Assembly (NCBI GenBank): GCA_963576735.1
Contig: OY755187.1
Coordinates: 11,160,001 to 11,224,000 of the forward strand
Direction of reading: 5' to 3'
DNA length: 64,000 nt
DNA from: Bedellia somnulentella
Taxonomy: Eukaryota; Arthropoda; Insecta; Lepidoptera; Bedelliidae
Position 1 is the first letter of the stretch; every line of letters starts with the position of its first letter. The translations under genes and the position numbers were made by a program. Positions 54,560-64,000 of this stretch are shown here, one piece after another. The notes under the pieces were generated by a model, which searched no databases, was not told the DNA's origin, and saw only the letters and a list, made by a program, of their open reading frames with translations.

Positions 54560-54842
54560 TCTAACGAAGTATTTCTTATGAATTATTCAACCCTCGAAAA
54601 CCCTCGATTAAATCCGAAAGGGTTACGTTTCTTATGGAATGTTTCAAATATCTTTCACTCACAATCGTTCGCAAGAAATAAGTTTAAGTCCATTTTAGAG
54701 ATTTGGGTAAAGCTCGACTCAGTTTTTTGCAAAACTATTCATTAAATATGTGAGGGATACGATAGTTTCAATGACAAAAACTAACTTTGCTGAGTCGGTC
54801 CGTTTCTAAGGTCTATTTGGCATGGAAATGTGGGAAATTGAA
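54560..54842 (+). repeat. Unrecognised repeat I, copy 3
   Basis: Same family as 32112 and 46943. Keeps 'aaaactaactttgctgagtc' without change. Confidence 0.75.
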
Positions 54843-55013
54843 GATAACTAATCATATATTAAAATTAAAACATATTAAATAATAAATTGATTATATTTCT
54901 TTTTCGCTTATCAATAGAATGAAATCTTAAGTATATCCTGAGTGTAAATGTATTTAGAAAACATTTTATTTCATAAACACGTTTATAAGGGATAAAGTCT
55001 TAAGTAAGAAAGC

Positions 55014-55372
55014 GACATGATAGTCCAGTGGGTAGAACACCCGCCCGAAAAACAGAAGGGCGTGAGTTCCAATCCTGGGACGGGCCTACACCAATTTGTC
55101 TTTTCTAAAGTCATATGTGTGGTTAATTTATCATGGTTGCTAACGGTGAGGGAAAACATCGTGAGGAAACCCACATGGCTGAGTTGTACTTAGTCATGTG
55201 ACAGTGTATTCGTACAAAACGGCGATAGGCCTGCCCCCTATCACGTGAGTACACTGTCTTAGCAAAACGTGGGTACCTTCTCTGGAAACTAGATGGCGCT
55301 TGCCATGTGAGTTCAGGAGTATTGGTCAGAGGTCTGCCAATCCCTTCGGGGATAAACGGCGTGAACGTTTAT
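55014..55372 (+). mobile_element. SINE-A, near full length
   Basis: 'gatagtccagtgggtagaac' head, B-box variant 'gttccaatcctgggacgggc', and end 'aaacggcgtgaacgtttatg'. A ~20-bp change lies around 55275. Confidence 0.92.
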
Positions 55373-55424
55373 GTTTATTATTATGTTATCTTAAGTAAGA
55401 TCTACTTGAACCAATGTGTTAGTC

Positions 55425-55800
55425 ATGCGTGTGTTGTTACCGTTGATATGAAATGTCGTGAAGAAACCCACGTTCTTGAGTTGCATTTAGTCATGCGACA
55501 GTATATTTGTATAAGTGGCAAAAGACCATTTTTTATATTTTAAATATTTACTAGGATATGAATATTTTTATGACTCTAGATAATGATTTCCTCCGGTAGC
55601 AGTTAATTGTTAATCCCCATACGTTACCAAACGTTAATCCCCGAAGGAGTGGCAGTATTCTGTCGCATTTGTTGTGAAAACCTACGTTTACTATGATATT
55701 TTGCATCCAGAACATAAAGGGGAGGCCTAACGCCGTTTGGTAGAAAAACGATGTCATATGACTAAGTAAAATCAGCCACGTGGGTATTTTAAGGATATCA
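55425..55800. mobile_element. Two decayed SINE-A pieces in opposite orientation
   Basis: 55425-55530 (+) carries 'gaagaaacccacgttcttga'. 55623-55800 (-) carries 'aatccccgaaggagtggcag' and 'aaaatcagccacgtggg'. Both are partial. Confidence 0.6.
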
Positions 55801-55824
55801 AAAATGAATGATAATAGATTCAGC

Positions 55825-55950
55825 GGGGAAATATGGTGAAACGAAGGATTGGTGTCTTAATTTTGATAGGTCTTAAGGCAATTAGTCACCTTCTACGACG
55901 GTCACAGAAATAAACGGAATAGTGTTGCACCAGCCAATACTTCACAAAAA
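55825..55950 (-). mobile_element. SINE-B, highly diverged
   Basis: 'ggggaaatatggtgaaac' and 'ttagtcaccttctacgacg' fit the family order. The ends are lost. Confidence 0.5.
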
Positions 55951-57290
55951 ATAGCATATATACTCGTACACAGACTGTACCGCCGTGATACAACACTAGC
56001 GGCACATCACTAGCGCAAGCTGTCAACCATCTTTCACTTTTTTCATTCCATTCATTACCTTTTAAATCTTGTATTCATATACGAAGCAAAACGCATCTTG
56101 TAAATTACTTCAATATAAAATATCTATGGAGTCAGATATCTTTCATTTATAATTCTACAAGCCAAGGAATTATACACAGACTGTTTTGCAAAAACTGAGT
56201 ATTTGCTCTACCAAAACAACTGGGCATAAGAACAAGAAAGTCACTACAGTTAAATAAATCAAAATAAAAGCCAGTGAAGTGTAGAAACGCGCTAGAAATG
56301 CTAAGAAAAATCAAAGAAAATAATTTCTATTGGGATATAAATAATGTGGAAGGATTGTGCGTTTCTACAGAAGCCTTTATGCGTAGGTCAGATCTCACAC
56401 ATGATCGAATTTTATTTCTCCAAGAATTTCTTGTGTTTTTAGAAATCATGCTGGTTATAGGTCACATAATACCAGAAGTATATAGCTATTTATATTTTCT
56501 AGTACCCCATTAGCCATCTGCTAGTGAAAATTTTGTGAAATCGGTCCAGCTGTTTAGGAAATAATTTGAATAAATAATTAAAAGACCGACAGATAATGCT
56601 TCTTTGGAATATTTACCACGTTTATGTCACACATTCTATTTGAATTTATGAATATAGATTTAGTTCCAGGTATTATCAGTTCAAATATGTCACTTACCAA
56701 GAGGCTCATAACCTAATTTTACCTACAGCTTCCATCACTCCAATTTCAAGATACATTATTACATTGAAAAGGTACCACGCCCTAAGCCATATTAAACAGG
56801 AAAAAGAGAATCGAGAAATTTATCGACAGAGGAAGCCAATATTTACTTATTCTTATTACTGAAAACACACGATTATGCAAGTCACGGGCTTGAGGTTGGA
56901 AGCCTTCACTATTTATTGTCAGATATTTTCCTTTATCAATGTGAAAAACTATACGGGATTTGCAGATAAGAATATCTATTGTGAACATATATTTATAGAT
57001 CAGGAAGTCAACGCGTAATATTATCAGAGAGAGAGAAAGGAACTCTTTTTTACCTATCTTACTGGGTAACTAAATGATACACAAATGTGAGTGAAGTCAA
57101 ATAAATTCAGAAAAATCGTATGATTGTCTCTGCATTTTTATACGGGAAATTATAAACTTGACATATGATAATAGAAGGATCCATCTTGGTCGAGCAAAGT
57201 AAGCCATATGTGAATTTTTCTTCAATTATATTAAAACTGAAAAATAAATTGTGTATAAAGTGTTAGAACAAATCAACTTAAACTCACACA

Positions 57291-57602
57291 AAACGTTCAC
57301 GTTGTATATCCTTGAAAGGGCTCGTAGAGGTACTAATACTTCTAAACATCACGTGATATTGTCACCACGGGTGATCAGAGTATCCACGTTTTGCTTAGAA
57401 TTTTCAATGCACTCACGTGATATCGCTATCGCCGTTTTGTACGAGAACACTGTCACATGAATAAGTGAAACTTAGCTTATGTGGGTTTCCTCTCGACATT
57501 TTCGACAAATTGGTGAGAAGCCAAATTGGTGTAGCCCTGACATTTGTTTGAACCCTCATCTTCTGCACAACAAGCGGTGTTCTACCAAATGAGCTATCAA
57601 GT
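57291..57602 (-). mobile_element. SINE-A in E-c
   Basis: 'acgttcacgttgtatatcct' to 'caaatgagctatcaagtttg'. Confidence 0.88.
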
Positions 57603-58010
57603 TTGCTAAAACCGTTACGTTCATAGATTAGTCACGATTCGTCACATTAGTCTTTCTATACAGACAGACATGTTTTTTCAATATTGTCACTTCAGATTCC
57701 TATCTCCATTTGATTGAAATATATGCACCGTTGTCCTTTGTCATTAAGACCAACCAGATGGGCTCAATTCTATATTAATAAATTAGTTTGACGGATTGTG
57801 CTGTCTTTCACCTGATGAACTATAATTATATTTCTACATTACATTCATACATACATATACTCTCGGCTATAAATCCCTAGATCGGGTAGCCAGAGCTAAG
57901 GAATTAGAAATTCCTCAGCCTCTTTTGGAAAGTTAAGTGGGGAGAAGATATTAAAATAAAGGTTGTTAGTGATGGGTCTCCAACCTCGTCACCCACCGGA
58001 AGAAATGGGG

Positions 58011-58874
58011 GGCTTATTCCGTTTATCCACCCTAAGGCGTATATTCGGAAACGCGCGTATTTCTATCTACCCTGAACGGGGTGGATAGCCGTAATTCATA
58101 TAATATCTTTCTTCTGATTTTCTACCCTGTTTGCGTACAGTCATTCACAGAAAAAAGATCCTAAGTTTTAATTTGTAACTTTTTTGTTAGAAGTTTCTTT
58201 CTTGTTGTGGTTTTATTTGTCACAATAACGGTCAGTTTAAATGGTTTTCACTCAAATACTACATACATACATACATACATATACTCACGGCTATAAATCC
58301 CTTAACGGGGTAGTCAGAGCTTTGGAATGAAAAATTCCTCAGCCACTTTTGGAAGTTGATTGGGAAAAGATGGTTATAATAATTTTTTTTGGTGACGGGT
58401 CTCCTACCACATCGCCCAAAAATCACTTAAAAAGCCCCCTTTACCCTTAGTCGCCTCTTACGATCACCTATGGGTAGAAATGGGGTAGTGTTATTCTAAG
58501 CCGACACTACACGGTTTATATTACCTACTACTACCTACCAACGATACATGTGCTTACCTACAATTTAGATTTTAAGATTATTTTACGCTTTTCGTTTAAC
58601 AATAAATATTAAACTTAAACTTCCCACCAAGATAGTTTTATTCAAATTGTAAGTAGAAAAGTAGGTACATACCTTTGTATATGTATATCTAAAGTATTTG
58701 AATGTTCACGAAGTTTCTTGGGCCGGGTTTGGGTTGTGTATGTTTCTGTAAATGACTGTACTTTGGGTAAAAAATCGGAAGGAACATATTACTGTTCAGG
58801 GTGGATTAAAGGACACGTGTTTCCGAGTATCCGACTTTGGGTGGCTGTTTTAGGGTGGATAAACGGAAAAAGCC
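58011..58874. mobile_element. hAT-like non-autonomous element
   Basis: Left TIR 'ggcttattccgtttatccac' and inverted right end 'ggctttttccgtttatccac'. Flanks are 'aaatgggg' (58003-58010) and 'aaatgggt' (58875-58882), an 8-bp TSD with one change. An internal motif 'ccctgaac' is also inverted near both ends. It contains a SINE-B and no transposase. Confidence 0.85.
58261..58513 (-). mobile_element. SINE-B inside the hAT-like element
   Basis: Full length: 'acatatactcacggctataa' to 'agccgacactacacgg'. This is a third nesting level inside an older SINE-B. Confidence 0.93.
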
Positions 58875-59272
58875 AAATGGGTTAGTCCTATTCTAAGCCG
58901 ATACTACACAGCTTCATTACATTAATTTAAATAAAACTCACCCAGTCGTTTCATCATCAGAAACAAATGTTAGCCCTAAATAAAAATACAAATATAAAAT
59001 GAGTTTATCAAAATTCAGGAAGTCCAAATATGGTGTATAAACCTGAATGGCTCGAAACGAACCTGTGTGAAGTTGGCAGCCAAAACTGGCAGCCATTATA
59101 ATACGACCAAATTAAGAAGTAAAATACTTTTTGGTTCCATTTACCAGAATAACATGTAAATCCACAGTTTTCACTAGTTATTATGTTATATGTATCGATA
59201 CTCATCCGGACATACATCCATATCCATCTGTAGACAGTGCCAAAGCCTGCAGATAAAATGAAATTAAGCATG

Positions 59273-62243
59273 GGAGCCGCTCCAGAAAAATCCTCACCTC
59301 TCCTAAACCAAGACCCGTAACACTTTCTGGTTTCATTCATTGTAAAGCTAATTGCATAAGCTATCAAATGATGGTATCACAGTATCCCTTTTTGCCGTCA
59401 GAGTAAGGAATATTCGACGGAGAAGATGACAGCGTATATAAGTATAAGAAATATAGCGGCCGCTCCAGAAAAATCGTCACCTCTCCTAAACCAAGACCCG
59501 TAACACTTTGAAATTACAATCATTGTATAGCTTATTACATAAACTATCAAATGATGGTATAACAGTATCCCGTTTCGCCGTCAGAGTAAAGAAAATTCGA
59601 CGTAGAAGATGACAGCGTATACAACTGTAAGAAATATGGCGGCCGCTCCAGAAAAATCCTCACCTCTCCTAAACCAAGACCCGTAACACTTTGTGATTAC
59701 ATTCATTGTAAAGCTTATTACATAAACTATCAAATGATGGTATCACAGTATCCCGCTTTGCCGTCAGAGTAAGGAATATTCGACGGAGAAGATGACAGTG
59801 TATACAAGTATAAGAAATATAGCGGCCACTCCAGAAAAATCGTCACCTCTCCTAAACCAAGACCCGTAACACTTTGTGATTACATTCGTTGTAAAGCTTA
59901 TTACATAACCTATCAAATGATGGTATAACAGTATCCCGCTTTGCCGTCAGAGTAAAGAAAATTCGACGGAGAAGATGACAGCGTATAAAACTGTAAGAAA
60001 TACGGCGGCCGCTCCAGAAAAATCCTCACTTCTCCTAAACCAAGACCCGTAACACTTTGTGATTACATTCATTGTAAAGCTTATTACATAAGCTATCAAA
60101 TAATGGTATAACAGTATCCCGCTTTGCCGTCAGAGTAAAGAAAATTCGACGTAGAAGATGACAGCGTATAAAACTGTAAGAAATACGGCAGTCGCTCCAG
60201 AAAATTGATCACCACTCCTAAACCAAGACCCGTAACACTTTGTGATTACATTCATTGTAAAGCTTATTACATAAGCTATCAAATGATGGTATAACAGTAT
60301 CCCGCTTTGCCGTCAGAGTAAAGAAAATTCGACGTAGAAGATGACAGCGTATAAAACTGTAAGAAATACGGCGGCCGCTCCAGAAAATTGATCACCACTC
60401 CTAAACCAAGACCCGTAACACTTTGTGATTACATTCATTGTAAAGCTAATTATATAAGCTATCAAATGATGGTATAACAGTATCCCGCTTTGCCGTCAGA
60501 GTAAAGAAAATTCGACGTAGAAGATGACAGCGTATAAAACTGTAAGAAATACGGCGGCCGCTCCAGAAAAATCCTCACTTCTCCTAAACCAAGACCCGTA
60601 ACACTTTGTGGTTACATTCATTGTAAAGCTAATTACATAAGCTATCAAATGATGGTATCACAGTATCCCGCTTTGCCGTCAGAGTAAGGAATATTCGACG
60701 GAGAAGATGACAGCGTATACTACTGTAAGAAATACGGCGGCCGCTCCAGAAAAATCCTCATTTCTCCTAAACCAAGACCCGTAACACTTTGTGGTTACAT
60801 TCATTATAAAGCTAATTACATAAGCTATCAAATGATGGTATCACAGTATCCCGTTTTGCCGTCAGAGTAAGGAATATTCGACGGAGAAGATGACAGCGTA
60901 TACTACTGTAAGAAATACGGCGGCCGCTCCAGAAAAATCCTCACTTCTCCTAAACCAAGACCCGTAACACTTTGTGATTACATTCATTGTAAAGCTTATT
61001 ACATAAGCTATCAAATGATGGTATAACAGTATCCCGCTCTGCCGTCAGAGTAAAGAAAATTCGACGTAGAAGATGACAGCGTATAAAACTGTAAGAAATA
61101 CGGCGGCCGCTCCAGAAAATTGATCACCACTCCTAAACCAAGACCCGTAACACTTTGTGGTTACATTCATTGTAAAGCTAATTACATAAGCTATCAAATG
61201 ATGGTATCACAGTATCCCGCTTTGCCGTCAGAGTAAGGAATATTCGACGGAGAAGATGACAGCGTATACTACTGTAAGAAATACGGCGGCCGCTCCAGAA
61301 AAATCCTCACTTCTCCTAAACCAAGACCCGTAACACTTTGTGATTACATTCATTGTAAAGCTTATTACATAAGCTATCAAATGATGGTATAACAGTATCC
61401 CGCTCTGCCGTCAGAGTAAAGAAAATTCGACGTAGAAGATGACAGCGTATAAAACTGTAAGAAATACGGCGGCCGCTCCAGAAAATTGATCACCACTCCT
61501 AAACCAAGACCCGTAACACTTTGTGGTTACATTCATTGTAAAGCTAATTACATAAGCTATCAAATGATGGTATCACAGTATCCCGCTTTGCCGTCAGAGT
61601 AAGGAATATTCGACGGAGAAGATGACAGCGTATACTACTGTAAGAAATATGGCGGCCGCTCCAGAAAAATCCTCATTTCTCCTAAACCAAGACCCGTAAC
61701 ACTTTGTGGTTACATTCATTGTAAAGCTAATTACATAAGCTATCAAATGATGGTATCACAGTATCCCGCTTTGCCGTCAGAGTAAGGAATATTCGACGGA
61801 GAAGATGACAGCGTATACTACTGTAAGAAATACGGCGGCCGCTCCAGAAAAATCCTCACTTCTCCTAAACCAAGACCCGTAACACTTTGTGATTACATTC
61901 ATTGTAAAGCTTATTACATAAGCTATCAAATAATGGTATAAGAGTATCCCGCTTTGCCGTCAGAGTAAGGAATATTCGACGGAGAAGATGACAGCGTATA
62001 CAACTTTAAGAAATACGGCGGCCGCTCCAGAAAAATCCTCACCTCTCCTAAACCAAGACCCGTAACACTTTGTGATTACATTCATTGTAAAGCTTATTAC
62101 ATAAGCTATCAAATGATGGTATAAGAGTATCCCGCTTTGCCGTCACAGTAAGGAATATTCGATGGAGAAGATGACAGCGTATACAACTGTAAGAAATATG
62201 GCGGCCGCTCCAGAAAAATGATCACCACTCCTAAACCAAGACC
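59273..62243 (+). repeat. 183-bp satellite array, forward part
   Basis: About 16 tandem units. The NotI-type motif 'gcggccgctccag' recurs every 183 bp (59461, 59644, 59827, 60010, 60193 and on). Units differ in subtypes ('cctcacttctcc' against 'gatcaccactcc'). Around 60925-61650 two 366-bp dimers are almost identical. There is no protein frame common to all units. Confidence 0.97.
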
Positions 62244-62250
62244 GCGTGAA
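62244..62250. other. Satellite inversion junction
   Basis: Seven bases 'gcgtgaa' separate the last forward unit, cut after 'ctaaaccaagacc', from the first reverse unit starting 'gcggccgccatatttc'. Confidence 0.95.
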
Positions 62251-63797
62251 GCGGCCGCCATATTTCTTACAGTTGTATACGCTGTCATCTTCTCCGTCGA
62301 ATATTCTTAATTCTGACGGCAAAGCGGGATACTGTTATACCATTATTTGATAGCTTATATAATTAGCTTTACAATGAATGTAATCACAAAGTGTTACGGG
62401 TCTTGGTTTAGGAGTGGTGATCAATTTTCTGGAGCGGCCGCCATATTTCTTACAGTAGTATACGCTGTCATCTTCTCCGTGGAATATTCTTTACTCTGAC
62501 GGCAAAGCAGGATACTGTGATACCATCATTTGATAGCTTATGTAATAAGCTTTAAAATGAATGTAACCACAAAGTGTTACGGGACTTGGTTTAGGAGAGG
62601 TGAGGATTTTTCTGGAGCGGCCGCCATATTTCTTACAGTAGTATACGCTGTCATCTTCTCCGTCGAATATTCTTTACTCTGACGGCAAAACGGGAAACTG
62701 TGATACCATCATTTGATAGCTTATGTAATTAGCTTTACAATGAATGTAATCACAAAGTGTTACGGGTCTTGGTTTAGGAGAGGTGACGATTTTTCTGGAG
62801 CGGCCGCTATATTTCTTATACTTGTATACGCTGTCATCTTCTCCGTCGAATATTCTTTACTCTGATGGCAAAACGGTATACTGTGATACCATCATTTGAT
62901 AGCTTATGTAATAAGCTTCAAAATAAATGTAACCACAAAGTGTTACGGGTCTTGGTTTAAGAGTGGTGATCAATTTTCTGGAGCGGCCGCCGTATTTCTT
63001 ACAGTAGTATACGCTGTCATCTTCTCCGTCGAATATTCTTTACTCTGACGGCAAAGCGGGATACTGTGATACCATCATTTGATAGCTTATGTAATTAGCT
63101 TTACAATGAATGTAATCACAAAGTGTTACGGGTCTTGGTTTAGGAGAGGTGACGATTTTTCTGGAGCAGCCGCTATATTTCTTATACTTGTATACGCTGT
63201 CATCTTCTCCGTCGAATATTCTTTACTCTGACGGCAAAGCGGGATACTGTGATACCATCATTTGATAGCCTTTGTAATAAGCTTTACAATGAATGTAACC
63301 ACAAAGTGTTACGGGTCTTGGTTTAGGAGAGGTGAGGGTTTTTCTGGAGCGGCCGCCATATTTCTTACAGTTGTATACGCTGTCATCTTCTCCGTCGAAT
63401 ATTCCTTACTCTGACGGCAAAGCGGGATACTGTTATACCATTATTTGATAGCTTATATAATTAGCTTTACAATGAATGTAATCACAAAGTGTTACGGGTC
63501 TTGGTTTAGGAGTGGTGATCAATTTTCTGCAACGGCCGCCATATTTCTTACAGTAGTATACGCTGTCATCTTCTCCGTGGAATATTCTTTACTCTGACGG
63601 CAAAGCGGGATACTGTGATACCATCATTTGATAGCCTTTGTAATAAGCTTTACAATGAATGTAACCACAAAGTGTTACGGGTCTTGGTTTAGGAGAGGTG
63701 AGGGTTTTTCTGGAGCGGCCGCCATATTTCTTACAGTTGTATACGCTGTCATCTTCTCCGTCGAATATTCCTTACTCTGACGGCAAAGCGGGATACT
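62251..63797 (-). repeat. 183-bp satellite array, reverse part
   Basis: About 8.5 units of the same satellite in opposite orientation. Variant 'ctccgtggaatattc' recurs six units apart (near 62475 and 63575), hinting at a ~1.1-kb higher-order repeat. It ends abruptly in mid-unit at 'gcgggatact'. Confidence 0.97.
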
Positions 63798-63805
63798 TAA
63801 ATTAA

Positions 63806-64000
63806 GCACTTAAATTAATAAAGTCTTACTTTTCGGATCGGATACAGAAAGTGCAAATCAATAATGCAATATCACCTGGAACTCATGTAAAAATGGGTGT
63901 TCCGCAGGGTTCTATTTTGGGCCCATTTTTATTTTTAGTTTATATTAATGATTTGCCGTTCATGGTCGAGAAAATGTCCGAGATAGTGTTATTTGCTGAT
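63806..64000 (+). CDS. Jockey/CR1-like reverse transcriptase, partial
   Basis: 65 codons open to the window edge, with a stop just upstream at 63803. Reads 'KSYFSDRIQKVQINN', then RT motif 4 'MGVPQGSILGPFLFLVYIND' and the beginning of the FADD box 'IVLFAD' at the last base. The family is a non-LTR retrotransposon of the Jockey/CR1 type. The 5' part is missing because the satellite directly precedes it, so this is either a truncated insertion or one cut by a rearrangement. Whether it is intact downstream is unknown. Confidence 0.9.

Larger units (their letters stand above)
57846..58914 (-). mobile_element. SINE-B in E-c, split by a hAT-like element
   Basis: TSD 'cattacatt' (57837-57845, 58915-58923). 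Parts are 57846-58010 and about 58875-58914, interrupted at 'gaagaaatgggg'. Part of the family's middle is missing near 57990 ('cctcgtcacccaccgg'). Confidence 0.9.
56150..59075 (+). repeat. Duplicated block E, copy c
   Basis: Parallel to E-b. Its left part (56150-56510) matches 8420-8680 of E-a. The segment equivalent to 49020-49570 is deleted, as is most of SINE-G. It ends just before the satellite. Confidence 0.85.

Noticed and set aside
56274..56513. 79-codon frame in block E-c
   Set aside because: The equivalent stretch of E-a (8420-8585) does not preserve the frame, so it is not under coding constraint.
59008..59367. 119-codon minus-strand frame crossing from block E-c into the satellite
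   Set aside because: It spans the junction between two unrelated repeats, uses satellite sequence for its start and has no domain. Chance frame.
59273..63797. CRISPR-like regular array
   Set aside because: Units are 183 bp and entirely repetitive, with no unique spacers. It is a eukaryotic satellite.

Overview
The window is AT-rich, animal-type, repeat-dominated DNA, most likely from a moth or butterfly. The order-level call is an inference. It rests on the mix of elements: RTE-BovB LINEs ending in ATGT repeats, a tRNA-headed SINE, a (GTCT)n-bearing Helitron-like element, BEL/Pao, Copia and mariner remnants, and MITEs. I find no intact host gene. Every recognisable coding stretch belongs to a transposable element, and nearly all are truncated or broken. 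The density of nested insertions, the duplicated and inverted blocks, and the satellite at the right end suggest heterochromatin (pericentromeric, or a W chromosome). That is also inference.

Two short families account for most of the repeats. SINE-A is about 350 bp, with a tRNA-like head (B box 'gttcaaatccc') and an end like 'ggcgtgaacgttt'. SINE-B is about 246 bp, from 'gctgtgtagtgtcggctt' to 'agccgtgagtatatg' plus (TATG)n. Its last ~50 bp closely resemble the 3' end of the RTE-BovB LINE in the same window, so it probably uses that LINE's machinery.

Layout. 0-5 kb: an old repeat (H1), LINE tails, and a decayed C-terminus of a restriction-like-endonuclease (REL) retroelement at 3.8 kb. 5.1-8.7 kb: block E-a (minus), with a hAT-type MITE inside. 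8.9-11.4 kb: block D1. 11.7-16 kb: Copia and BEL/Pao remnants. 17.1 kb: a long-TIR MITE. 18.1-24.6 kb: block D2, a paralogue of D1 that also received a 5'-truncated RTE-BovB copy and a 2.8 kb REL retroelement carrying a 758-codon open frame. 24.9-25.4 kb: H2, an inverted copy of H1. 27.8-29.1 kb: a TTAA-flanked element with a GC-rich core. 29.3-31.1 kb: block J1. 34.7-36.5 kb: a P-superfamily-like element with a two-exon THAP relic. 37-42 kb: mostly featureless AT-rich DNA. 42.9-44.7 kb: a four-layer nest. 47.5-48.8 kb: mariner. 49.0-52.0 and 56.1-59.1 kb: blocks E-b and E-c. 53.1-54.2 kb: block J2. 59.3-63.8 kb: a 183-bp satellite array that reverses orientation at 62.24 kb. The window ends inside the RT domain of another non-LTR element.

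The duplicated blocks are the best tool here, because each paralogue shows the other's empty site. They fix the exact ends and target-site duplications (TSDs) of the REL retroelement. They also reveal two sites where different SINE insertions hit the same spot independently in different copies.
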